Positions 45,373 to 53,900 of a stretch of DNA of 64,000 bases are shown here, piece after piece. Position numbers and translations under genes: made by a program. The notes below the pieces were generated by a model. It was not told the origin of the DNA, did no database searches, and saw only the letters and a program-made list of their open reading frames with translations. The stretch is from Chitinophaga pinensis (GTDB taxonomy: Bacteria; Bacteroidota; Bacteroidia; Chitinophagales; Chitinophagaceae), in contig NZ_VOHS01000024.1 of NCBI RefSeq assembly GCF_007896845.1, positions 1-64,000 on the forward strand. The letters are read 5' to 3'. Within the stretch, counting starts at the first letter, position 1; every line of letters starts with the position of its first letter.

Positions 45373-45421
45373 CTGTAAACCTATATCAGGACTTGCCCCT
45401 GGCTGTAAACCTATATCAGGA
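45373..45421. repeat. 19-bp direct repeat
   Basis: CTGTAAACCTATATCAGGA occurs twice, at 45373 and 45403, 30 bp apart, in the intergenic region after the Sfp-type gene. Confidence 0.7.
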
Positions 45422-45478
45422 TTATACCTGCTTCGATCTGGATTTTACTGTGTCAGGAACATTATTCATAGGCTTCCC

Positions 45479-45570
45479 ATAGATAAGCCGTAGATAAGCC
45501 GTAGATAACCCGTATCTATAAGAATGGCTTATATACGGCTTATCTACGGCTTATATACGGGTTATCTATA
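45479..45570. repeat. imperfect inverted repeat built of 11-bp units
   Basis: The left arm holds three copies of TAGATAAGCCG-like units and the right arm the inverted units (GGCTTATATAC, GGCTTATCTAC, GGGTTATCTAT). About 44 bp per arm can pair with few mismatches, giving a long hairpin between the convergent PPTase and DAC-like genes. Confidence 0.7.
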
Positions 45571-45597
45571 AATTACCTCCCTTTTCCGGACACGACA

Positions 45598-45637
45598 AAG
45601 CCAGTCAACGATCGCTTTTGCGTTCATAGACTGGCTT
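45598..45637. terminator. hairpin terminator
   Basis: Arms AAGCCAGTC and GACTGGCTT with a 22-nt loop, 27 bp from the stop of the DAC-like gene. Confidence 0.5.
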
Positions 45638-45664
45638 CGTTATTTTAAAAAAGTGACTGCTTAA

Positions 45665-46816
45665 TTACAGCAGCAAGGTATCAATACGATGAGCCTGTAC
45701 CAATTGCACCTGTTCAGACCAGGAGAAAACGGTAAAATAACCATCCTGAGAAGCAACCAGTGCGATCGCTTCAGGCTGGTCACTAACGAACTGTGCAGCG
45801 GAAAGGTGACGGGTGCCACCAATAGCAGAAGGGTGCATCAATTCGGGTGTGCCACCGATGACAGGTTCGATCATCACTACTTTGTCAACGCCATGTTTGG
45901 ACCATGGAGCACGGGTGATCTTGGCTCCGAAAGTAATAAGTTCATGCCGGTCGTTAATGACAGATGCACCATCTACGGCGGTCAGCCCGGTAACATTGTC
46001 CACCTCACGACGCAATGCATTCTGCCAGTAGATCTCTGTTACCTTTCCGCCGTCCTGACGAACGAGGTCAGAGACTCCGGAGAAAGCAGGAGAAAGCGGG
46101 TAAGTAAGCGGATGTACGATTGATTCTTTCCATTTCGTACTACCGGCAGGTACTACGAGGAGGATGCCTCCTCTTTTGTGTGCCCGCATAGAAACGGCAA
46201 TCTGGATCAGGACGTTCACCGGGTCATTCCAGACCGCGGAAGAGGTCAGGCCCAGCAGGGAGGTCACGATCTCAGGACTATCCGGCAGCAACCCGCAGGA
46301 TTCGTCCACAATCTTCACCTGATCTCCTTTCAGTACGGCAACGTTGGCGAATTTACCCAGTCCGACGCTGCGGCGGTGTTTTACCACCAGCAATCCCGGT
46401 TCGGATACATCGAGTACAAAACAGAAGTTAGGCAGTTTAAGGGTGGTGCCCCATATATACAGGTTATCGCCTTCATACCAGATCCCTACATGTACACCTG
46501 CTCTTTCGACCCCCGGGGCCAGTTTAGTGAGCACTCTGACATCAAAAGGCAGTTTCTGGGCAAATTTCAGGGGTTTTCCCGCCTGACAAGGATTGAGGAA
46601 AGCAAGGGAAATACGGGTAGGAATTCCTTCCTCCCGGCGTAAACTGGCCCAAAAGGCCACGTCCAGCATTTTCTCAATAAATTTCGCATGAGGAACCGTA
46701 GCAAGGTCTTCCTCACCACTCACAGCAGCAATAGCCAGATGTTTGGAAAAATGGTTTTCTATCTGGTCGGCTACCTTCGTGGCAGCCTGGTAAGTCGAGT
46801 CAAGAGTCAAATCCAT
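45665..46816 (-). CDS. DisA_N/diadenylate-cyclase-like (DACNV-type) protein
   Basis: A 383-residue protein. The C-terminal 120 residues contain the two signature motifs of the diadenylate cyclase domain: GLTAVDGASVIND (DGA) and IGGTRHLSAAQFV (GTRH, where canonical enzymes read GTRHRAA). Residues 1-250 form an N-terminal module I associate with the DACNV sensor-type proteins (FWASLRREEGIPTRISLAF). Canonical DAC enzymes join two ATP molecules into c-di-AMP. The key Asp and Arg-His are retained, but the change after GTRH leaves activity uncertain. A LytTR two-component system lies directly upstream on the same strand. Confidence 0.75.
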   Translation of the reverse strand: MDLTLDSTYQAATKVADQIENHFSKHLAIAAVSGEEDLATVPHAKFIEKMLDVAFWASLRREEGIPTRISLAFLNPCQAGKPLKFAQKLPFDVRVLTKLAPGVERAGVHVGIWYEGDNLYIWGTTLKLPNFCFVLDVSEPGLLVVKHRRSVGLGKFANVAVLKGDQVKIVDESCGLLPDSPEIVTSLLGLTSSAVWNDPVNVLIQIAVSMRAHKRGGILLVVPAGSTKWKESIVHPLTYPLSPAFSGVSDLVRQDGGKVTEIYWQNALRREVDNVTGLTAVDGASVINDRHELITFGAKITRAPWSKHGVDKVVMIEPVIGGTPELMHPSAIGGTRHLSAAQFVSDQPEAIALVASQDGYFTVFSWSEQVQLVQAHRIDTLLL

Positions 46817-46969
46817 ACCTTATCAATTAGCGCCAAATGTCGATTCAAAATTAACCTTTTATTCCGTCGGTAGCCACGCAGTAATACGGAACTTCCATAA
46901 CGGTGTTATGAATTACAGGGGATCGGGGTATACCCATCCTTTTATAAAACGAGCGCAAAGCTATTCATT

Positions 46970-47017
46970 TTATGCCCTAAAAAATACCGCTTATGCCTGA
47001 TGTATGCATCTTATGCC
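46970..47017. promoter_or_regulatory. phased direct repeats TTATGCC x3
   Basis: TTATGCC occurs at 46970, 46991 and 47011, spaced 21 and 20 bp, two helical turns apart, in the region upstream of the DAC-like gene. LytTR regulators commonly bind direct repeats with this spacing, and a LytTR regulator gene is adjacent. The link is inferred. Confidence 0.45.
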
Positions 47018-47094
47018 TTTTTTCTCCCGGAGCAGGGATATAATCAGGATATTCGAATTCCTCTTTAAGTATAGGATATGGATATGGTCATGAG

Positions 47095-47123
47095 AAGGAA
47101 TGCCCCAACCCCAGGCATTCCTT
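47095..47123. terminator. terminator after the LytTR regulator
   Basis: Arms AAGGAATGCC and GGCATTCCTT with a 9-nt loop, 6 bp from the regulator stop codon; a T-rich tail follows on the plus strand and TCTC on the minus strand. Confidence 0.65.
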
Positions 47124-47129
47124 TTTCTT

Positions 47130-47872
47130 TTATTTGAAGATCTTAAAAGCCTGCAGGAATTCATCAATATACCGCCGGCTGAAGAACAGGGACTCCCCGT
47201 CCCTGAAGAATATCTCGTTATTATAGGTATTGATCTTGGTCACCTCTTTGACATTGACGATATAATTGCGATGTACCCGGCAGAACTGTACGGGAGGCAG
47301 TTGCGCCTGCAGGTCCTTGAGAGACTGCTGGATAACGAATTTCTCGGCAGGACAAACCACCTTACTGTATTTCCCGTCCACCTCAATGTACTTGATATCG
47401 TCAAAGGCAATCCTTTGGAGCAGGTTCCCTTTTTGATAAACAGTGTATCTGAGACCGGCGCTACTGCCTGAGCAGGCGGTGCAGCCGCTTCCTGTTTGAA
47501 TTTGGAAAGGGCCAGTTCGATGGCATATTCCAGTTCCAGCGGATTGTAAGGTTTCAGCAGATAATTGTACGGAGACGTGAATTTGGCAAGACGGAAGGTC
47601 GTACTATCACCTGCACTGGTCAAAAAGATAAAAGGGCGTCTTTGTTCCCTGTGCTCATTGATAGTTTCGGCAAATAGAATCCCGTCTGGTTTGTTGGCCA
47701 GGTAAATGTCAATCAGGCAAATGTCCGGCAGTTCTGCATCATAGGCAGTAACTGCGTCTTTGAGGTTTGTCGTGATCCGGATGTCCGAGCATCCCTGTTT
47801 ACGTAAAAAGTTCTCCAGGTAATCTGCTTCGTCAGGGCTATCTTCCAGAATCAGCACTTTCAAATGAATCAT
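47130..47872 (-). CDS. LytTR-family response regulator (one homopolymer frameshift)
   Basis: About 247 residues after repair. The receiver domain (residues 1-125) has LILEDSPDEADYL, the phospho-Asp in ICLIDIYLANKPDG and the Lys in YLLKPYNPLELE. The frame breaks at 47425-47429 (TTCCC); one added base joins TLFIKKG to NLLQRIAFDDIKYIEVDGKYSKV. The LytTR DNA-binding domain follows (FCRVHRNYIVNVKEVTKI). The start overlaps the kinase gene by 35 bp, so the two form one operon. Confidence 0.85.
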
Positions 47873-49682
47873 AATGTTCGTTTACCGGCAGGCAAACTAC
47901 GATACTCGTACCGGCGCCAACGCTTCCGGTGATGCGCAGGGCACCTCCATTCTTTTCGGTCATGGCTTTTACCAGCCACAGACCCAGGCCCGTACTTTTA
48001 CTGCCTGCCGTATCCTGTTGTATACGTTTTGTATCCCGCTTATAAATGGCCTGAATGATCTTTTCATCCATACCGATACCCGTATCCTGTACGGTTACCT
48101 CGCAGGTATTGTTAACAATGCGACCACTAATGGTGATTGATCCGTTCGCATGCGTGTATTTGATCGCGTTATCTATCAGATTACGGAAAATGATCTTGGC
48201 GGTGTTCATGTCCACATAAAAGAACATGCCTTTGGGCACCTCATTACTGATCGTGATCCTTTTTAAAGCAGCGCCTGCGTTAAAATCGTATGCCACCTGT
48301 GCAATGATCATGTGCGCGTCGTGCTGCTCTGCCTGCAAACTTAACTGCCCTGTTTGTCCTAAGGACCAATATAACAGGTTATTCAGCAAAGCATAGGTAT
48401 TATCTGAGATCTTTTCAATATTTTCTGACAGGGCGGTTGCTTCCCTGATCTTATTACGAGCCAGCGTATCCTTCAGATAAGAAAGGTTGATCTTCAGGTG
48501 ATGTACCGGCGAACGCAGGTCATGTGCCACAATTGAAAAGAGCTGGTCTTTCGTTTCGTTCAGGAGTTCCAGTTTATCTTTCTGCTCGGCAATAATACGT
48601 CGCTGTCTGTTGGTATGTCTGTAAGCAAAGTAGATCAGACCTGCACAGGACAGGAAAAACAGGGACAAGATAAAAAATGTATTGCGTTGCCACATTCTTC
48701 TTTTGGATTCTGCGGCGCGTAACTTATTCTCCTGACGCAGTAACTGCAGTTTATATTCCTGTTGCTGGATAGCGATTTTCTTCTCCTGTTCTGCCAACTC
48801 CCAGATCTTATCTCTATTGGCGATCTGCGTTTCCAGCTGTTCGTATTCTTTTCTGTATAACAGCGCTTCTTTGAGATTACCCCTGCGCTCTTCCACAATG
48901 GCCAGATTCAGGTATACTTTACTGCGGATCTTCAGGTCACTGGCATTCTTTACCAGAGCCAGCGCCCTTTGCAGGTAACTCCATTCCTGTGGATATCGGA
49001 ACTGCTGATCGTACAGCAATGCAATGTTCAGATAGGAGTTTACAAGTGCAGTGGTATCCTTTAAAGACGCCGCTATCGCAATACTTCTTTCAAAAGCATC
49101 TCCCGCTTCATCGAGACGTTCCAGATGCAGCAGACAAACGCCTGTATTGTTCAGGATCTTTCTGGCCACCGGTGGCTCGTAGAAGTGGAAGTAATATTTT
49201 TTAACGAGGTTAAGGTATTCAAGGGATTTATTGAACTGGCCCTGCTCCAGATAGATTTCGGCAATATTAGGATAAATGTTGGCCTGTATATTACTGTCCA
49301 GTGAAGGAACAGCCGCCAGCTTCAGGTATTCCGAAAGGGCTTCTTTATAGAAATCCTTAAAATACAAGATCTTGGCTTTAAGAAAGCGCACGGTCAGCAA
49401 ACGGGGACTGATGGCAGTACTATCGGTAATAGCCCCTATAGTAGCCGCATACTTAAAACCATCATCCAGATTCCCGCTGTCCACCGCAGCATGACACTGA
49501 TGGAAATAACGGGACACGACGCTATCCTGCCCTGCCGGCAGCCGACTACACGTACTACATTGTTGTGTAATCAACTGACGGATGGCAGGCGGCAAATTAA
49601 TTTTCTGCGCGGCAGCATTATTCAGCAGGCCAGCGCAGCAGAACAATAAAATGACAAGTTGACAATACAGGTGTTTAAACAT
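47838..49682 (-). CDS. TPR-containing sensor histidine kinase
   Basis: A 614-residue protein. A signal-type hydrophobic N-terminus is followed by several TPR-like helical pairs (residues 75-300), a coiled coil, a transmembrane helix (NTFFILSLFFLSCAGLIYFAY near residue 335), the His box FSIVAHDLRSPVHHLKINLS and an HATPase domain (NLIDNAIKYTHANG, DTGIGMD, GLGLWLVKAM). TPRs should lie in the periplasm. It is paired with the overlapping LytTR regulator. Ligand unknown. Confidence 0.87.
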   Translation of the reverse strand: MFKHLYCQLVILLFCCAGLLNNAAAQKINLPPAIRQLITQQCSTCSRLPAGQDSVVSRYFHQCHAAVDSGNLDDGFKYAATIGAITDSTAISPRLLTVRFLKAKILYFKDFYKEALSEYLKLAAVPSLDSNIQANIYPNIAEIYLEQGQFNKSLEYLNLVKKYYFHFYEPPVARKILNNTGVCLLHLERLDEAGDAFERSIAIAASLKDTTALVNSYLNIALLYDQQFRYPQEWSYLQRALALVKNASDLKIRSKVYLNLAIVEERRGNLKEALLYRKEYEQLETQIANRDKIWELAEQEKKIAIQQQEYKLQLLRQENKLRAAESKRRMWQRNTFFILSLFFLSCAGLIYFAYRHTNRQRRIIAEQKDKLELLNETKDQLFSIVAHDLRSPVHHLKINLSYLKDTLARNKIREATALSENIEKISDNTYALLNNLLYWSLGQTGQLSLQAEQHDAHMIIAQVAYDFNAGAALKRITISNEVPKGMFFYVDMNTAKIIFRNLIDNAIKYTHANGSITISGRIVNNTCEVTVQDTGIGMDEKIIQAIYKRDTKRIQQDTAGSKSTGLGLWLVKAMTEKNGGALRITGSVGAGTSIVVCLPVNEHYDSFESADSGR

Positions 49683-49687
49683 GCAAA

Positions 49688-50158
49688 TCAGGTCTTCTCA
49701 ACACTGGTAACGGTACCGTGCGTGGTTTCAGGATCATCAATCACATAACGTACACGGATAGCCGGCAGCTCACGTCCTTCTACGCAGTAGCGGAAGCTGA
49801 TATCCCACAGAGAGTACGCATAGATCTCAGGTTTGATCTCCGGATTGTCGTAAATAACGTTGATTTCTCTCACTTCGATAGGACCATTTTCGATATCGAT
49901 TGTACCTGCCTGAGAGATGTTTTCATCCAGTTGCAGATTTCTGGACTGGTCAGGAAGATAGATGTGCATCCTGACATCATAGCAGTCGTAAAAGTCAGCC
50001 GACTTACGTAATGACACCAGCGGTGACATAGTTGCAAATTGTCCCATAATACCAGTAGCGATTAATCTGATGCTCTGGGTTTTAATAGTGGCGGCCGAAG
50101 GTGGCGTAATTTCAATGATACCGGGTGCTTTGCCGGCTGAAGAGCGTTGTGTGTCCAA
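49688..50158 (-). CDS. hypothetical protein
   Basis: A 156-residue, beta-rich protein without signal peptide or membrane segment. It includes ENGPIEVREINVIYDNPEIKP-like alternating strands and a C-terminal YVIDDPETTHGTVTSVEK. It ends 5 bp upstream of the TPR-kinase start, so it is probably transcribed with the two-component system. No known family recognised. Confidence 0.6.
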   Translation of the reverse strand: MDTQRSSAGKAPGIIEITPPSAATIKTQSIRLIATGIMGQFATMSPLVSLRKSADFYDCYDVRMHIYLPDQSRNLQLDENISQAGTIDIENGPIEVREINVIYDNPEIKPEIYAYSLWDISFRYCVEGRELPAIRVRYVIDDPETTHGTVTSVEKT

Positions 50159-50248
50159 GGGATAAGGGTTTAAGTACCAAATATAAATAAATAATTATAA
50201 TGAGAGATGGCAAAGATTTTGTGCTGCACCTGTATATACACGATACAT

Positions 50249-51160
50249 ATGGCTTTTATAGATTATTACCAGATACTTGGAGTAGATAAAAAAGCTTCCG
50301 CAGACGACATTAAAAAAGCATACAGGAAACTTGCCAGGAAACATCACCCTGACATGAATCCCAATGATAAGGAGGCAAATATTAAATTTCAGCAGATAAA
50401 TGAGGCGAATGAAGTACTGAGTGATCCGGAAAAGCGTAAGAAATATGATGCTTACGGAGAACACTGGCAGCACGCCGATCAATTTGAACAATCCAGACAA
50501 CAGGGTGGTAACCCCTATGCGGGTCAGGGCTTCGAAGGTTTTGGCGGACAAGGGTTTGAAGGGAATTTCTCTGAGGGACAGTTCTCCGACTTCTTTGAAT
50601 CACTTTTTGGTAACCGTGGTGGTGGAGGCGGTGGCAGACAGCGCAAATTCCGTGGTCAGGACTACAATGCAGAACTGCATGTGGGCCTGCGGGAGGCTTA
50701 TACCACTCATCAGCATACCCTGAACGTAAACGGTAAACAGGTAAGGATCACCGTCCCTGCCGGTATTGCCAACGGACAGGTCATCAAACTGAAAGGACAC
50801 GGTGCCCCAGGTGGCAACGGAGGGCCGAACGGAGACCTGTATATTACATTTGTCATTGCGGAAGATCCGGCGTTCAAAAGGGTCGATAATGACCTGTATG
50901 TGAATGTCGAAACAGACCTTTACACTGCCATGTTAGGCGGAGACCTGACGGTAGATACCCTGAGCGGGAAGGTCAGACTGAAAGTAAAACCGGAAACGCA
51001 GAATGGTACCAAAGTAAGGCTGAAAGGCAAAGGCTTTCCTGTCTACAAACAGGATGGCGCTTTCGGAGATCTGATCATCACGTATTCCGTTTTATTGCCG
51101 ACCAACCTGACGGAAGAACAGAAAGAATTATTCAGAAAACTGGCCCAATCATCACACTAA
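50249..51160 (+). CDS. cbpA: DnaJ-family co-chaperone CbpA
   Basis: A 303-residue type II J-protein. The J domain (YYQILGVDKKASADDIKKAY and the HPD motif in ARKHHPDMNPND) is followed by a Gly/Phe region (GFGGQGFEGNF, GGGGGG) and two C-terminal beta domains (VRITVPAGIANGQVIKLKG). There is no zinc-finger domain, which distinguishes it from DnaJ. The start at 50249 (MAFIDYYQILG) is used instead of the longer frame. It works with DnaK in stress; cbpM follows. Confidence 0.87.
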   Translation: MAFIDYYQILGVDKKASADDIKKAYRKLARKHHPDMNPNDKEANIKFQQINEANEVLSDPEKRKKYDAYGEHWQHADQFEQSRQQGGNPYAGQGFEGFGGQGFEGNFSEGQFSDFFESLFGNRGGGGGGRQRKFRGQDYNAELHVGLREAYTTHQHTLNVNGKQVRITVPAGIANGQVIKLKGHGAPGGNGGPNGDLYITFVIAEDPAFKRVDNDLYVNVETDLYTAMLGGDLTVDTLSGKVRLKVKPETQNGTKVRLKGKGFPVYKQDGAFGDLIITYSVLLPTNLTEEQKELFRKLAQSSH

Positions 51161-51170
51161 AATTCCCGTT

Positions 51171-51464
51171 ATGCAAGCAGCATTGATAGCCATCCAGCAA
51201 TATTGCAGCGTTCATGAGATTGAATCCAATTTCATCGACTCACTGGCTGATGAAGGACTGATCGCCATCACAATTGTAGAAGGCAACAGTTTTGTTTCAG
51301 AAGAACAATTACAGGACCTGGAGCTATATACGCGCTGGTATAGCGAGATGGGAGTAAATACAGCCGGTATTGATGTGATCAGGCATCTGCTGGACAGGGT
51401 GCGGCACATGCAGCTGGAGATAAATAGTTTGCGGCAACGCCTGCAATTGTACGAAGGACAGTAA
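51171..51464 (+). CDS. cbpM: chaperone modulator CbpM
   Basis: A 97-residue protein beginning MQAALIAIQQYCSVHEIESN with the CbpM-type helix-turn and C-terminal RHLLDRVRHMQLEINSLRQRL helix. CbpM binds the J domain of CbpA and blocks its action. It lies 10 bp after cbpA, the standard arrangement. Confidence 0.82.
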   Translation: MQAALIAIQQYCSVHEIESNFIDSLADEGLIAITIVEGNSFVSEEQLQDLELYTRWYSEMGVNTAGIDVIRHLLDRVRHMQLEINSLRQRLQLYEGQ

Positions 51465-51512
51465 ACCGTACAGGCCTGATTATTGTTTTATACTTTGAAA
51501 CAACTATCAGGT

Positions 51513-51632
51513 ATGAACAAATTCTTCAGAGCTATTATCGCCTTTTGGGGCGCAAAGAAATTAGGAGGGGGCTGTCTGGGGTCCATTGTCGTATTTATTA
51601 TTATTTATCTGGCACTGGGGCATTGTAATTAG
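51513..51632 (+). CDS. small single-helix membrane protein
   Basis: A 39-residue frame (MNKFFRAIIAFWGAKKLGGG, then IVVFIIIYLALGHCN). One hydrophobic helix follows a basic segment. Such small proteins are common in Chitinophagaceae next to chaperone or stress genes. It is followed by a strong terminator. Confidence 0.5.
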   Translation: MNKFFRAIIAFWGAKKLGGGCLGSIVVFIIIYLALGHCN

Positions 51633-51690
51633 TAAAGCATTGAAATGCAGTGGAGAGAACCGTAGCTGATTGTACCGGATAATACATCTT

Positions 51691-51742
51691 TTTATAACAG
51701 GGAAGGGCGCTTCAATATCGAAGCGCCCTTCCCTGTTATAAA
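51691..51742. terminator. long bidirectional terminator
   Basis: A 23-bp stem (TTTATAACAGGGAAGGGCGC and on) with an AATATC loop, between the small membrane-protein gene and the convergent sugar dehydrogenase gene. Confidence 0.8.
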
Positions 51743-51754
51743 ATAATATGACTG

Positions 51755-53023
51755 TTAAGGCTTAGGAGCAGCATAGCTGATACGCCAGATTCTATTTGTA
51801 CGATCATCCGTAATAAACATCGCCCCTGTCTGAGAAACCGTAATCCCTACCGGTCTGCCTCTTACCACTCCTTTTACACTGTCTTTTACAAAACCCGTCA
51901 AAAAATCTTCCTGTGGTCCGGCAGGTTTTCCATGCTTAAACGGTATAAAGAGTACTTTATACCCTGATACCGGTTTGCGGTTCCACGAACCATGCTGTGT
52001 AACAAACGCCCCATTTTTATATTTTTCCGGGAAATCATTACCGGTATAAAAGGCGAGGCCTAAGGAGGCGGTATGCGCATTTAACGGAAAATCGGGCACA
52101 ACTGCACTTTCAATCAGTCCGGCCGGCGCATTGGGCACACGGGGATCAGGATGCTGGCCAAAATAACTATATGGCCATCCATAAAAAGCCCCTTCTTTTA
52201 CACCTGTGAGGTAATCAGGTACAAGGTCATTCCCCAGCTTATCTCTTTCATTAACAGCCACCCAAAGCGTATTGGTGCCGGGCGCCCAATCCATCCCAAC
52301 GGGATTTCTCAATCCGGATGCATACACCCGCATACCACTGCCATCCGGATTCATTTCAAGGATATTCGCCCGTAATGCTTCCTTGTCCATTCCCTTCTCT
52401 CCATGATCGGTGCCACAGCCCACGGCTACATAAAATTTCGTTTTATCTTTATTGGCAATAATGTTACGTGTCCAGTGCTGATTGACCTTCCCTGCGGGAA
52501 AAGTCGCGACCTTCTCTCCCGCCGTCGTAATACTGGTAGCATCCTTCGTATATGGAAAACGCAGCAGTCCATCCGTATTAGCGACATAAAACTGATCTCC
52601 CACCAGCAACATACCAAAAGGCTGATGCAGATCTTTCAGAAAAACAGTCTTTGTTTCGGGTATACCATCATGATCTGCATCTCTCAACAAGGTGATCCTG
52701 TCCGCACTTTTCTTCATACTATTAGACCTTGTAGCACCCACTATAGCCGCACCTATCTTCTTGAAGAACTTATAATGAGAATTGGATTCAGCTACCAGCA
52801 GATCTCCATTGGGTAATTCATATAGCCATCTTGGGTTCTGCAATCCTTCTGCATACAGATTGACCATAAACCCCTCCGGTGCCAGTGGCTTTTCATTATT
52901 CTCCCATCCTTTTACATTACTATATTTCATGTAAGACTTTGTCGCATGTGGTGGCGGCAATTCGGGGCCTTTATGTTGCGCAAAGGCGGAGGTAGCAAAG
53001 AGCAACAGGAAGATTATTCGCAT
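51755..53023 (-). CDS. PQQ-dependent sugar (sorbosone-type) dehydrogenase
   Basis: A 422-residue protein with a signal peptide (MRIIFLLLFATSAFAQ). The beta-propeller pattern of PQQ-dependent L-sorbosone/glucose dehydrogenases is seen in NPRWLYELPNGDLLVAE, YASGLRNPVGMDWAPG and AFVTQHGSWNRKPVSGYKV. Propeller metal or PQQ contacts could not be checked one by one. It would oxidise a sugar or aldehyde in the periplasm. Confidence 0.83.
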   Translation of the reverse strand: MRIIFLLLFATSAFAQHKGPELPPPHATKSYMKYSNVKGWENNEKPLAPEGFMVNLYAEGLQNPRWLYELPNGDLLVAESNSHYKFFKKIGAAIVGATRSNSMKKSADRITLLRDADHDGIPETKTVFLKDLHQPFGMLLVGDQFYVANTDGLLRFPYTKDATSITTAGEKVATFPAGKVNQHWTRNIIANKDKTKFYVAVGCGTDHGEKGMDKEALRANILEMNPDGSGMRVYASGLRNPVGMDWAPGTNTLWVAVNERDKLGNDLVPDYLTGVKEGAFYGWPYSYFGQHPDPRVPNAPAGLIESAVVPDFPLNAHTASLGLAFYTGNDFPEKYKNGAFVTQHGSWNRKPVSGYKVLFIPFKHGKPAGPQEDFLTGFVKDSVKGVVRGRPVGITVSQTGAMFITDDRTNRIWRISYAAPKP

Positions 53024-53132
53024 AAGCAGAGCTTTATGCGTAGAGGATGCAAAAGGTGTGCCTCCGGCAATTAAGCATTAAATGATCAGGTGCTTCCGCC
53101 TGATAATAGTCCGATTGCTTAGCTGCGTAATA

Positions 53133-53564
53133 TTATTTGTAGTCCTTTAAGTCGCGCGCTATCTTATCAATTAATAAGTCTGCTATAGGAATAGCAATCG
53201 TCAGCAAAATGGCCAATATATTCGGCAGTCCATACTCATCGGTATATTCATGTGCCACTGTTTGTACAAAGGTAGACCAGGGTTTGTCAAAGCCGATGAC
53301 TATTAATAATAACATGCATAAGTGATAGATAGAGAGCGGCAATAATGCTCCACATATCATTGCGTAGACTTTGTTCTCTATTTTTCTTTTTACAAAGTAG
53401 TAAATTAAAACTGCCAGATAAGTGGGGAATGCTGCGCAAAAAATAAAAAATAACGAAATCCAGATAGCAGCTCCTATTGACGCTGTGGATCCTAAAGTAA
53501 CAACAAAGGGGATGATCGTAATAATGCCGACCGCCAAAAACGTGTTTTGCAGGATTCTTTTCAT
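53133..53564 (-). CDS. small membrane protein, unknown function
   Basis: A 143-residue protein with four hydrophobic segments (LAVGIITIIPFVVTLG, IWISLFFIFCAAFPTYLAVL, ICGALLPLSIYHLCMLLLIV and ILAILLTIAIPIADLLI). No motif that would identify it. The base composition is more AT-rich than the neighbours. Confidence 0.65.
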   Translation of the reverse strand: MKRILQNTFLAVGIITIIPFVVTLGSTASIGAAIWISLFFIFCAAFPTYLAVLIYYFVKRKIENKVYAMICGALLPLSIYHLCMLLLIVIGFDKPWSTFVQTVAHEYTDEYGLPNILAILLTIAIPIADLLIDKIARDLKDYK

Positions 53565-53678
53565 GGTTTTATATTTAGGTAAGGGATAACAACTTTACAG
53601 ATCCGTCATTTTTATCGGGACACTTTATATTACAGGGATTCGATGGATCTGTTTGATAATGGGAAGGTAGTTACTTTC

Positions 53679-53866
53679 ATCAAGGCAATAAATGACATTT
53701 TACATAAAATGGTTCTTGTGGGATTTTTATTTGGTTCCGGGTCTGATGCTGCGGTTTCAGATGGGACTAGTGGCTGATCAAGGCAATAAATGACATTTCA
53801 TATTGGGGATTCGTATTTGGTTACTGGTCTGATGCTGCGGTTTCAGATGGGACCACTGGCTGACGG
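53679..53866. repeat. tandem duplication of about 95 bp
   Basis: Two adjacent copies each begin ATCAAGGCAATAAATGACAT (53679 and 53777) and end with CTGATGCTGCGGTTTCAGAT and GGGAC; the second copy is shorter in the middle. Confidence 0.75.
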
Positions 53867-53900
53867 TCTTTGAAGGTTCTATATTGGGCGTTGGGTTGTT

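Noticed and set aside
45665..46816. Standard DisA or CdaA c-di-AMP synthase
   Set aside because: There are no membrane helices as in CdaA and no DisA helical/HhH domains; only the nucleotidyl-transfer core motifs match.
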